Origin: Streptomyces sp. HNM0575 | Lineage (GTDB): Bacteria > Actinomycetota > Actinomycetes > Streptomycetales > Streptomycetaceae | NCBI RefSeq assembly: GCF_012726265.1 | Contig: NZ_JAASAG010000007.1 | Location: 1-64,000, forward strand | Reading direction: 5' to 3' | DNA length: 64,000 nt | Part shown: positions 31,729 through 40,018 of the stretch, piece by piece | How the letters are laid out: each line of letters starts with the position of its first letter | Position numbering within the stretch: the stretch's first letter is position 1 | Position numbers and translations under genes: made by a program | The notes under the pieces: generated by a model | The model's input: only the letters and a program-made list of their open reading frames with translations | Told to the model about the DNA's origin: nothing | The model's database searches: none

Positions 31729-34533
31729 TCACGCCAGGCCGTAGCGTTCCGCGGCCCGCCGCACCGTCTCCTGCTTGACCTCGCCCCGGCGCGCCAGCTG
31801 CGCCAGCGCCGCCACGACGACCGACTCGGCGTCCACCCCGAAGTGGCGGCGCACCGCCTCACGGGTGCCGGAAAGCCCGAAGCCGTCCGTGCCGAGCGAC
31901 GTCCAGTCCTGCGGCACCCACTGGCTGATCTGGTCCGGTACGGCACGCATCCAGTCGCTGACCGCGAGCACCGGGCCCGGGGCGTCCGCCAGCACACGCG
32001 TCACATAAGGGATGCGCTCCTCGCCGCGCAGCTGCGCGGCGTCGCACTCCAGCGCGTCGCGCCGCAGCTCGCTCCACGACGTCGCCGACCACACGTCCGC
32101 GATCACCTCCCACTCCTCGGCGAGGAGCCGCTGCGCCTCCAGCGCCCAGTGGATCGCCGTACCGCTGGCGAGCAACTGGAGCCGGGGCGAGCCCGGTTCG
32201 GCCGCTGTGCCCTCGGCGCCCCCCTCGGCGCCCTCGGTGCTCTCGACGGCGCCCTCGCTGAAGCGGTAGAGGCCCTTGAGGATGCCCTCCTCCACGTGCT
32301 CGCCCGGGGGCTGCGCGGGCTGCGCCTTCGGCTCGTTGTAGACCGTGAGGTAGTAGAAGACGTCCTCGTTACGGGCCGGGTCGGGCCCGTACATGCGGCG
32401 CAGTCCGTCCTTGACGATGGCGCCCACCTCGTAGGCGAACGCCGGGTCGTAGGTGACGACGGCCGGGTTGGTGGACGCCAGCAGCGGCGAGTGACCGTCG
32501 GCGTGCTGGAGCCCTTCCCCCGTCATCGTCGTACGGCCGGCGGTCGCGCCGATGACGAAGCCCCGGCCCAACTGGTCGGCCAGCGACCAGAACTGGTCGC
32601 CCGTGCGCTGGAAGCCGAACATCGAGTAGAAGATGTAGAAGGGGATCATCGGCTCGCCGTGCGTCGCGTAAGAGGTCGCGGCCGCGGTGAAGTCCGCAAG
32701 CGAACCCGCCTCCGTGATGCCCTCGTTGAGGATCTGGCCGTCCGACGACTCCTTGTAGTAGAGGAGTTGGTCGCGGTCGACCGGGTCGTAGTTCTGGCCC
32801 AGCGGCGAGTAGATGCCGGCTGACGGGAAGAGGGACTCCATGCCGAAGGTGCGTGCCTCGTCCGGCACCACCGGCACCCAGCGCCTGCCGGTCTCCTTCT
32901 CCTTCATCAGGTCCTTCACCAGCCGTACGAACGCCATGGTCGTGGCGATCTCCTGGCTTCCGGAGCCCTTCTTCAGGGTCTCGAACGGCTTCGCCGACGG
33001 CTCGGGCAGGGCCACCGGGTGCACCTTGCGCGCGGGAGCGGGCCCGCCGAGCGCGGCCCGGCGCTCCTGGAGGTAGCGCACCTCGGGGGAGTCCTCGCCC
33101 GGGTGCGCGTACGGCACCAGCTCGTCGTTCAACCGGCTGTCGGGGATGGGGAGTTCGAGCAGGTCGCGCATCGCGCGGAACTCCTTGCCCGTCAGCTTCT
33201 TCATCTGGTGGTTGGCGTTGCGGGACTCGAAGCCCGGTCCCAGCGTCCAGCCCTTCACGGTCTGCGCGAGGATCACGGTCGGCGCGCCCTCGTGCTCGAC
33301 GGCCGCCCTGTACGCGGCGTAGACCTTGCGCGGCTCATGGCCCGCACGCGAGGTGCGGAAACAGGCGCCGATCTTCTCGTCGCTCAACAGCCGTGCCATC
33401 TCGGCGAGTTGCGGGTCGGCGCCGAAGAAGTGCTCGCGGATGTACGCGGCGTCGCGGGTGGCGTACGTCTGGAACTGGGCGTCCGGCACCTCCCGCAGCC
33501 GCCGCACCAGGGCGCCGGTGGTGTCGAGCTGGAACAGCTCGTCCCAGTCGGTGCCCCACAGCGACTTCACGACGTTCCAGCCCGCCGCGCGGAACTGGGC
33601 CTCCAGCTCCTGCACGATCTTGAAGTTGGCGCGTACGGGCCCGTCGAGGCGCTGGAGGTTGCAGTTGACGACGAAGGTGAGATTGTCCAGCCGTTCACGT
33701 CCCGCCAGCGCGAGGGCGGCCGTCGACTCCGGCTCGTCCATCTCGCCGTCGCCGAGGAAGGCCCACACATGGGAGGCCGAGGTGTCCTTGATGCCGCGGT
33801 GCGTGAGATAGCGGTTGAAGCGCGCCTGGTACACGGCGTTGATCGGGCCGATGCCCATGGAGACGGTGGGGAACTCCCACAGCCAGGGCAGCCGGCGGGG
33901 ATGCGGGTACGAGGGCAGGCCGCGGCCCTCCCCGGGCGAGGCGGTCTCCTGGCGGAAGCGGTCCAGATCGGCCTCGGTGAGACGCCCGTCGAGGAAGGCG
34001 CGGGCGTATATGCCGGGGGAGGCGTGGCCCTGGATGTAGAGCTGGTCGCCCGAGCCCGCGGCGGGTGAGCCCGGGGCGCCTTCCTTGCCGCGGAAGAAGT
34101 GCTGGAAGCCGGTCTCGTACAGCCAGGCGGCGCTCGCGAACGTCGCGATGTGCCCGCCGAGCCCGAAGCGGCTGCCGCGGGTGACCATCGCCGCCGCGTT
34201 CCAGCGGTTCCAGGCGGTGATGCGGGACTCCAGCTCCAGATCACCGGGGAAGTCCGGCTCGGCGGCGGTCGGGACGGTGTTGACGTAGTCCGTCTCCAGC
34301 GGCCTGATCGGCTGCGTCCCGCCGTGCGAGGTGTGCGAGGTGTGCGTGTCGTGCGAGGTCTGCGAGGCGTGCGTGGCGTGCTCCAGCACGCGGCGCATCA
34401 GGTACGCGGCGCGCTCGGGACCGGCGTGCGCGACGACGGCGTCCAGCGACTCCCGCCACTCGGCGGTCTCCTGCGGGTCGCGGTCCAGGAGCTGGTCGAG
34501 CTCGCTCGGACGGTTGCGTACGGGGCGGGGCAT
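31729..34533 (-). CDS. aceE: pyruvate dehydrogenase E1 component, homodimeric type
   Basis: The thiamin-diphosphate subunit that decarboxylates pyruvate and passes the acetyl group to the lipoyl domain of E2. At 934 residues it has the homodimeric AceE layout: HIATFASAAWLYETGFQHFFRG, the ThDP motif GDGEMDEPES...NCNLQRLDGPV, and AGRTTMTGEGLQHADGHS, ending QETVRRAAERYGLA. A Thr/Ser/His repeat insertion (THASQTSHDTHTSHTSH) of about 20 residues lies near residue 60. ATG at 34533 is chosen because GGAAGG is eight bases upstream; GTG at 34542 is the alternative. The promoter region has a palindrome in its spacer. It stands alone here; the E2 and lpd genes lie 12-15 kb to the right. Confidence 0.97.
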   Translation of the reverse strand: MPRPVRNRPSELDQLLDRDPQETAEWRESLDAVVAHAGPERAAYLMRRVLEHATHASQTSHDTHTSHTSHGGTQPIRPLETDYVNTVPTAAEPDFPGDLELESRITAWNRWNAAAMVTRGSRFGLGGHIATFASAAWLYETGFQHFFRGKEGAPGSPAAGSGDQLYIQGHASPGIYARAFLDGRLTEADLDRFRQETASPGEGRGLPSYPHPRRLPWLWEFPTVSMGIGPINAVYQARFNRYLTHRGIKDTSASHVWAFLGDGEMDEPESTAALALAGRERLDNLTFVVNCNLQRLDGPVRANFKIVQELEAQFRAAGWNVVKSLWGTDWDELFQLDTTGALVRRLREVPDAQFQTYATRDAAYIREHFFGADPQLAEMARLLSDEKIGACFRTSRAGHEPRKVYAAYRAAVEHEGAPTVILAQTVKGWTLGPGFESRNANHQMKKLTGKEFRAMRDLLELPIPDSRLNDELVPYAHPGEDSPEVRYLQERRAALGGPAPARKVHPVALPEPSAKPFETLKKGSGSQEIATTMAFVRLVKDLMKEKETGRRWVPVVPDEARTFGMESLFPSAGIYSPLGQNYDPVDRDQLLYYKESSDGQILNEGITEAGSLADFTAAATSYATHGEPMIPFYIFYSMFGFQRTGDQFWSLADQLGRGFVIGATAGRTTMTGEGLQHADGHSPLLASTNPAVVTYDPAFAYEVGAIVKDGLRRMYGPDPARNEDVFYYLTVYNEPKAQPAQPPGEHVEEGILKGLYRFSEGAVESTEGAEGGAEGTAAEPGSPRLQLLASGTAIHWALEAQRLLAEEWEVIADVWSATSWSELRRDALECDAAQLRGEERIPYVTRVLADAPGPVLAVSDWMRAVPDQISQWVPQDWTSLGTDGFGLSGTREAVRRHFGVDAESVVVAALAQLARRGEVKQETVRRAAERYGLA

Positions 34534-34681
34534 GGTGGCCACCTTCCGGACGGGACGGAGCGCGCGGGGGCGCGCACGGGGTGACGGGGCGGTGACGGGC
34601 CGGGGGTCTCCCGGGCCGGGAGCGGGGGCTCCGCGGGTCTTTCCCTGGTTGGCAGGACAGGGTTCGGCCCAGCGGTTTCGG

Positions 34682-34711
34682 ACTGTACGCCTGCGATCGA
34701 TGATCGATCAA
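34682..34711 (-). promoter_or_regulatory. candidate aceE promoter
   Basis: On the minus strand TTGATC (34706-34711) and TACAGT (34682-34687) are 18 bases apart, a good vegetative promoter. Transcription would start near 34675, giving a leader of about 140 bases. Confidence 0.55.
34695..34709. promoter_or_regulatory. perfect palindrome in the aceE promoter, candidate operator
   Basis: GATCGAT-G-ATCGATC is a perfect 7+1+7 palindrome overlapping the -35 box and spacer of the aceE promoter. A dimer bound here would block RNA polymerase. A second inverted repeat, GGAAT-TGGC-ATTCC, lies at 34722-34735 just upstream. Confidence 0.55.
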
Positions 34712-34721
34712 AGGGTTTGGT

Positions 34722-34735
34722 GGAATTGGCATTCC
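34722..34735. promoter_or_regulatory. inverted repeat GGAAT-N4-ATTCC upstream of aceE promoter
   Basis: A perfect 5-bp inverted repeat with a 4-base centre, located 11-24 bases upstream of the -35 box, where an activator or second repressor dimer could sit. Confidence 0.35.
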
Positions 34736-34910
34736 GTGCCGCGAAAGTCGGCACGCGGTGCCGAGCCCACCCACCCACCCGTACTGCTCCGAGGGGTGCG
34801 CCACCCGGCGGCGCGAGGCCCGGCGGCGCGGCCCCGGGCGGCGCGGGGCGGCGCCGGCCGCGCGCGACTGCGGCTCGCGCCCTGGCCGTGCGGAGCCCGA
34901 TGGCAATGCC

Positions 34911-34993
34911 CGACGCCGGAGCCCCACGTCAGAGCCCGGCGGCGCCGGAGCCCCGCGTCAGAGCCTGGCGGCGCCGGAGCCCCGCGTCAGAGG
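34911..34993. repeat. three-copy 29-base tandem repeat across an amidohydrolase stop
   Basis: Units of 29 bases containing GCCGGAGCCCCGCGTCAGAG start near 34911, 34940 and 34969. The TCA at 34987-34989, the stop codon of the minus-strand amidohydrolase, is inside the third unit, and the same trinucleotide recurs in each copy. Confidence 0.85.
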
Positions 34994-35853
34994 GCGAAGA
35001 TTCTCGCCGCGTTGTCGTGGCAGACCGCGCGGAGCCATTCCGGGCCCAGGCCCGTGGACTCCAGTGCCCGCAGCGCCTCCCCGTACGTGTACGGGATGTT
35101 CGGGAAGTCCGTGCCGAGCAGCACGCGGTCGCCGAGGTCCGCCAGGCGTGGAAGGGCGCGGCGCGGGAAGGGCGCCGCCGCCTCGACGAAGGACGTGAAC
35201 GCCATGGTCGTGTCGAGCATGACCCGCTCGTACCGTTCCGCCAGGGCGAGGAAGTCCTCGTACTCCGGCATGCCCAAGTGCGCGACGACCAGGGGCAGTC
35301 GGGGGTGCCGGTCGAGGAGCGTGGCGATCGGTCCGGGGCCGGTGAAGGGGCCCGGCGCGGGGCCCGACCCGCAGTGCGTCACCACCGGGACGTCCGCGTC
35401 GGACAGCAGCGCCCAGACTTCCTTCAGCGTCGGGTCGTTGGGGTCGTACGCGCCGACCTGGAGGTGGCTCTTGAAGACGCGCGCGCCCTGGTCCAGCGCG
35501 CGCCGCACGTCGTCGGCGGCGCTCGGCTCCGCGAAGAACGTCGCCGTGTGCAGGCAGTCCGGTGTGCGTGCGGCGAAGTCGGCGGCCCAGTCGTTGAGCC
35601 AGCGGGCCATGCCCGGCTTGTGCGGGTAGAGCATCGACGTGAAGGCCTTCACCCCGAACTCCCGCAGCAGCCGCAGGCGTTGCTCCTCCTCGTGCCGGTA
35701 CGCGATCGGCCAGGGCTGTCCGACCAGCGGCCCGCCCGCGTCGAAGTAGGCCCACACCTTCGCCAGTACGCGTTGCGGCATGAAGTGCGTGTGTACGTCG
35801 ATGAGCGAGTCCAGCCCCAGTGAGCGGCGGAACTCCCCGACCTCGTCCGGCAT
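34987..35853 (-). CDS. amidohydrolase family protein (amidohydrolase-2)
   Basis: A 288-residue metal-dependent TIM-barrel hydrolase or decarboxylase of the ACMSD / resorcylate decarboxylase branch. SLIDVHTHFMPQRV has the HxH metal pair, VVTHCGSGP and VVAHLGMPEYE supply later His ligands, and LLGTDFPNIPYTYGEAL the final Asp. ATG at 35853 overlaps nothing but follows the acyl-CoA synthetase stop by nine bases; GTG at 35859 is an alternative. It is the last gene of a four-gene operon with a second amidohydrolase at the front. A role in decarboxylating or opening an aromatic acid derivative is a reasonable inference. Confidence 0.88.
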   Translation of the reverse strand: MPDEVGEFRRSLGLDSLIDVHTHFMPQRVLAKVWAYFDAGGPLVGQPWPIAYRHEEEQRLRLLREFGVKAFTSMLYPHKPGMARWLNDWAADFAARTPDCLHTATFFAEPSAADDVRRALDQGARVFKSHLQVGAYDPNDPTLKEVWALLSDADVPVVTHCGSGPAPGPFTGPGPIATLLDRHPRLPLVVAHLGMPEYEDFLALAERYERVMLDTTMAFTSFVEAAAPFPRRALPRLADLGDRVLLGTDFPNIPYTYGEALRALESTGLGPEWLRAVCHDNAARIFAL

Positions 35854-35862
35854 ATGCACAGG

Positions 35863-37368
35863 CTAACCGCCGGAGCGGAGCGGCATTCCGCGCAGCTTCT
35901 GCTTCTGCACCTTGCCGGAGCCCGTGCGCGGCAGCGCGTCCAACTCGTCGTAGTGGAGGGGGACCTTGTACTTGGCGAGGCGCCCGGCGAGGAAGGAGCG
36001 CAGGTCGCCGGGGGAGACCCGCTCGCCCGGGCGCGGCGTGTAGAAGGCCCGCCCCACCTGCCCCCACTCCTCGTGCGGCACTCCCACGACCGCGCAGCCC
36101 GCGATCGCCGGATGTTCGAAGAGAACGGCCTCGATCTCGGCCGGATAGACGTTCTCCCCGCCCGAGATGTACATGTCCTTGACCCTGTCGACGATGGTGA
36201 AGTAGCCGTCCTCGTCGCGGGTCGCGACGTCGCCGGAGCGGAACCACCCGTCCTCCGTGAAGGCCGCCTCCGTCGCCTGCGGATCGTTCCAGTATCCGGG
36301 GGTGACGTTCGGGCCTTTGACGAGGACCTCGCCGCGCTCGCCCGGGGCGGCGTCCGCACCGTCGGCCCCCGCGAGGCGTACGTCGGCGAAGAAGACCGGC
36401 AGGCCCGCGGAGCCCGCCCGCTCAACGCTCTCAGCGGCCTCCAGGAACGTCGCACCCGGCGCGGTCTCCGTCAGCCCGTAGCCCTGGCAGAAGACCAGTC
36501 CGCGCTCCTGGTACGTACGGATCAGCGCCTCCGGGATCGGCGCGCCCCCGGACATCAGATTGCGCAGCGACGACAGGTCGGCGCCGGCCCAGCGCGGGGA
36601 GCGGGCGAACGCGGCGAACATCGTCGTCACCCCGAACATCCACGTGACGCGGTGCTCGGCTATCAGGTCGTAGCAGGCGTCCACGTCCCATGACGGCATG
36701 ATCACGCTGCGGCCGCCCTTGAGGAACGTCGGCAGGAGGGTCTGGTTCAGGGCGGCGACATGGAAGAGCGGGGCGCTGATCAGCGTCACCTCGTCCGAGG
36801 CGATGTCGAGGCCGACCATCAGATTGAGCGTGTTCCAGACGATGTTGGCGTGGGTGAGCACCGCGCCCTTGGGCCGGCCCGTGGTACCCGAGGTGTAGAG
36901 GATGAAGGCCGGGGCGTCGCGGGCGACAGGGGTGTCGAGGGGAGTGGGGTCGCCGGCCGTGAGCAGGGGTTCGTACTCCTCCGGCGGGACGATCGCGGGC
37001 GGCCTCGTGGTGAGTTCGCCGGCCACTGCGGCGCACTCCGCGCCGTACACGAGCACCGACGCTCCCGAGTGGCCGAGTACGTAGTCGAGTTCGGACGCGG
37101 TCAGCCGGAAGTTGAGCGGTACGAAGACTCCGCCGAGCATGTGCGTGGCGAACATCGTCTCCGCGAACGCCGGGTGATTCGGGCCGAGATACGCCACGCG
37201 GTCGCCGTGCCCCACGCCCGCCTCCCGCAGCCGGGACGCCAGCCGGGTGCTGCGCTCGTGGACCTGCGAGTACGTCAGCTCGGCACCCTCGTACACGAAC
37301 GCCGTAGCACCGGGCGAGAGTTGGGCCCGGCGCAGCGGCCACGAGCCGATGCCCTCGTTCTGGATCAT
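35863..37368 (-). CDS. AMP-dependent acyl-CoA synthetase
   Basis: A 501-residue ANL-family ligase that activates a carboxylic acid to its CoA thioester. Visible motifs: AFILYTSGTTGRPKGAVLTH (P-loop), LISAPLFHVAALN, GYGLTETAPG, GWFRSGDVATRDEDGYF and the C-terminal YISGGENVYPAEIE and TGSGKVQKQKLR with the catalytic Lys. It resembles medium-chain or aromatic acid ligases; substrate unknown. ATG at 37368 has AGGAG seven bases upstream, located within the tail of the MFS gene, whose stop is two bases away, so translation is coupled. Confidence 0.93.
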   Translation of the reverse strand: MIQNEGIGSWPLRRAQLSPGATAFVYEGAELTYSQVHERSTRLASRLREAGVGHGDRVAYLGPNHPAFAETMFATHMLGGVFVPLNFRLTASELDYVLGHSGASVLVYGAECAAVAGELTTRPPAIVPPEEYEPLLTAGDPTPLDTPVARDAPAFILYTSGTTGRPKGAVLTHANIVWNTLNLMVGLDIASDEVTLISAPLFHVAALNQTLLPTFLKGGRSVIMPSWDVDACYDLIAEHRVTWMFGVTTMFAAFARSPRWAGADLSSLRNLMSGGAPIPEALIRTYQERGLVFCQGYGLTETAPGATFLEAAESVERAGSAGLPVFFADVRLAGADGADAAPGERGEVLVKGPNVTPGYWNDPQATEAAFTEDGWFRSGDVATRDEDGYFTIVDRVKDMYISGGENVYPAEIEAVLFEHPAIAGCAVVGVPHEEWGQVGRAFYTPRPGERVSPGDLRSFLAGRLAKYKVPLHYDELDALPRTGSGKVQKQKLRGMPLRSGG

Positions 37369-37370
37369 CC

Positions 37371-38853
37371 TCAACTCCTCGCCAGGGGAGGGGAGTCGGA
37401 GCCGGCGGCCAATCTCCCCGGCCGCGGGGACGGCTGCGCTCCGTAGAGGTCCGTGTCACGGGTCTCGCCGAGCAGCAGGACGCTCACCACGGTCAGCGCG
37501 CAGAACCCCGCCACCACGGACGACACGGAGAGCGTGGCGCCGCCGCCGGACGCGCGCTGGATCTCCGCGAAGAGCAGCGGGGCCAGCCCCGCGCCCAGCC
37601 CGGCGAGCTGGTAGCCCAGTGAGGCGCCGGTGTAGCGGCTGCGGGTGCTGAACAGCTCGGCGTAGAGCGCCGCGAGCGGCCCGTACATCATCGGGTGGAA
37701 GACGGACTGGCCGAGCACCAGCGCCACGGTCAGCAGCAGCGGGCTCCCGGCGTCGGTCATCGGGAAGAGCGCGAAGGCGAAGACGCCCATGGCGACCGCG
37801 CCGGCGAGCACGACGGGCCGCCGGCCGAGCCGGTCCGACAGCGCGGAGAAGCCGATGATCCCGGGCACGGCGAGCGCTGAGGAGAGCGTCAGGGCGTTCA
37901 GCACGGTCTGCCGCGGGTGACCGGCCTGCACGCCGTGCGCGATGAGGTACGTCGTCAGCGTGCCCTGCGCCACGAAGGCCGCGAGGCCGACCGCGACGGC
38001 GAGCAGCAGACTGCGCGGGTGGTGCCGCAGCACGTCGAGCAGGGGGAGCCTGGCACCGTCCGCACCGTCCGCACCGTCCGCACGGATCTCACCGGCTTCC
38101 CTGCCCTCACCGGCCTCGGCGGCCTTACCGGCCTCGGCGCCCTCACCGCCTTCCGTGCCGCGCCCGGCGCCGCTCCCCGCGCGGGCCGCCGCGAAGACCG
38201 GCGTCTCCTGGACCCGCAGCCGTACGAACAGGCCCACCGCCAGCAGCACCACGCTCAGCAGGAACGGGACGCGCCAGCCCCACGCCAGGAACGCCTCCTC
38301 GCCGACCGCCGCGCCCGTCCCGGTCAGTGCCGCGGTGGACAGCACCATGCCGAAGGGCGCCCCCGCGTTGGTGAAGCTCGCCCACAGCCCGCGCCGCGAC
38401 CTCGCGTGCTCGGCGGACATCAGCACCGCGCCGCCCCACTCGCCGCCGACCGCGAAGGCGCAGCAGCACCAGCATGACCGCCGCCCAGCTGCCGATCTGC
38501 GCGTACGTCGGGAGCACGCCGATGAGGAAGCTGACCGTGCCCATCAGCGTCATCGTCGTCACCAGCATCCGCTTGCGGCCGAGCCGGTCGCCGAAGTGCC
38601 CGAAGACCACGCCGCCGAGGGGACGTGCCAGATAGCCCGCGGCGAACGTGCCGAAGCTGGCGACGGTACCGGCGAGAGGATCGAGGCCGGTGAAGAAGAC
38701 CTTGCCGAAGACGAGGGCGGAGGCGGTGGCGTAGAGGAGGAAGTCGTAGTACTCGATGACGCTGCCGACGAAGCCCGCGGTCACCGCGCGGCGCAACTGG
38801 GCACCGCCGCCGGGGAGTTCGCCCTCGCTGCGCGCTGATGCGGTGCCGGCCAT
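37371..38853 (-). pseudogene. MFS transporter (MHS type) with a frameshift
   Basis: The N-terminal part starts at ATG 38853 (GGGAGG seven bases upstream) and encodes SVIEYYDFLLYATASALVFG, FGHFGDRLGRKRMLV and GSWAAVMLVLLR, then breaks near 38455. The rest is in another frame and resumes with FAVGGEWGGAVLMSAEHARS to the stop at 37371. In MHS transporters LLR is followed by a three-residue xQG and then FAVGGEWGG; the sequence joins LLR almost directly to FAVGGE. The total of 1483 bases becomes a whole number of codons if about 8 bases are restored, so an 8-base deletion fits. It may be a real inactivation or an assembly error. A long acidic low-complexity loop follows helix 6. The gene sits between an amidohydrolase and the ligase in an operon and would have been the substrate importer. 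Confidence 0.85.
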
Positions 38854-38876
38854 GACTGGCCTCCCATGAAGGTGGG

Positions 38877-39800
38877 TTACGGGGTGCCGGGGGGCGCCGG
38901 CTTCGTGAGGCCGAGCAGCCGCGCCGCGTTCTCCTTGAGGATCCTCGGACGCACCTCGGGCTTGATGTCGAGCCCTTCGAAGTCGGAGAGCCAGCGGTCG
39001 GGAGTGATGACCGGGTAGTCCGAGCCGAAGAGGACCTTGTCCTTGAGCAGGCTGTTGGCGTACTTCACCAGCTGGGGCGGGAAGTACTTCGGGGACCAGC
39101 CGGAGAGGTCGATGTGCACGTACGGCTTGTGCGTCGCGACGGCCAGCGCCTCGTCCTGCCACGGGAAGGACGGGTGGGCGAGGATGATGCGCAACTCGGG
39201 GAAGTCCACGGCCACTTCGTCGACGAGCATCGGATTGCTGTACTTCAGCCGTATCCCGCCGCCGCCCGGCACGCCGGCGCCGATGCCGGTCTGGCCCGTG
39301 TGGAAGACGGCTGGCACCCCCAGCTCCTCGATCGCCTCGTAGAGCGGATACGCCATGCGGTCGTCCGGGGAGAAGGCCTGGATGCTCGGGTGGAACTTGA
39401 AGCCCCGCACGCCGTGTTCGCGTACGAGCCGGCGCGCCTCGCGCACCCCCGCCCTTCCCTTCCACGGGTCGACGCTCGCGAAGGGGATCAGCACGTCCGC
39501 GTGGAGTGCGCAGGTCTCGGCGATCTCCTCGTTGGAGATGCGGGGGTGCCCGGTGGCGTGCTCAGCGTCGACGGTGAAGACGACTGCGGCCATGTGCCGT
39601 TCGCGGTAGTGGGCCGCCATCTGCCCGATGGTGGGCTGCCGTTCGGTGTGCGACTTGAAGAACTCGGCGGAGGCGCCGAGGAGTTCCGGGCTCAGCGAGC
39701 CGTGCCCGTCGGCGGAGACCTCGGCGTGGGTGTGCACGTCGATCGCCGTCAACGCGTCGACGTCGATGGAGAGTTCGCGGGGTCCCGCAGCGCCGGTCAC
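38877..39800 (-). CDS. amidohydrolase family protein (amidohydrolase-2)
   Basis: A 307-residue TIM-barrel protein, first gene of the operon. TAIDVHTHAEV carries the HxH pair, RGFKFHPSIQAF and VPAVFHTGQTGIG further metal/substrate residues, IILAHPSFPWQDEAL and VLFGSDYPVITPDRWL the last His and Asp. These are the features of the ACMSD-like decarboxylase/lactonase group. GTG at 39800 is the start, with GGAG six bases upstream; an ATG nearby is out of frame. Downstream the MFS gene starts 23 bases after its stop. A divergent PaaX-type regulator and a good promoter lie upstream. Confidence 0.88.
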   Translation of the reverse strand: MTGAAGPRELSIDVDALTAIDVHTHAEVSADGHGSLSPELLGASAEFFKSHTERQPTIGQMAAHYRERHMAAVVFTVDAEHATGHPRISNEEIAETCALHADVLIPFASVDPWKGRAGVREARRLVREHGVRGFKFHPSIQAFSPDDRMAYPLYEAIEELGVPAVFHTGQTGIGAGVPGGGGIRLKYSNPMLVDEVAVDFPELRIILAHPSFPWQDEALAVATHKPYVHIDLSGWSPKYFPPQLVKYANSLLKDKVLFGSDYPVITPDRWLSDFEGLDIKPEVRPRILKENAARLLGLTKPAPPGTP

Positions 39801-39947
39801 GGATGCTCCATGCGCTTCGTCCCCGGCCGTCCGCCGCCGTGGACGGAACCGGTGACGGAGTCGGTGACGGAGCCGGGGACGGGGGATGCCGTTACGGACA
39901 GGTCCATGAGCACGTACCTCTCTCGGCCGCTGCGTCCGTACGCCAGG

Positions 39948-39977
39948 AAAGTACGGCCGTTCCGAGACGCCCGTCAA
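39948..39977 (-). promoter_or_regulatory. candidate promoter of the amidohydrolase operon
   Basis: On the minus strand TTGACG (39972-39977) and TACTTT (39948-39953) are separated by 18 bases. The element abuts the 8-base palindrome TGTGCACA at 39981-39988, so a regulator bound there would control it and the divergent PaaX gene. Confidence 0.55.
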
Positions 39978-39980
39978 CAA

Positions 39981-40011
39981 TGTGCACAACATCGGTCGTC
40001 GGGGCTACGCT
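39981..40011 (+). promoter_or_regulatory. palindrome and -10 box of the PaaX-type gene
   Basis: TGTGCACA at 39981-39988 is a perfect palindrome within CAACAATGTGCACAACAT. TACGCT at 40006-40011 lies 7 bases before the GTG start at 40019, which suggests a leaderless transcript beginning at the start codon. Confidence 0.45.
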
Positions 40012-40018
40012 CGTCCGC

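Larger units (their letters stand above)
34534..34986. other. 453-base aceE upstream region
   Basis: The segment carries, from the aceE start outward, a GC-rich leader, the candidate promoter at 34682-34711, two palindromes, and then a low-complexity GCGCGGCG stretch and the 29-base tandem repeats that abut the amidohydrolase stop. No coding frame is credible. Confidence 0.5.
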
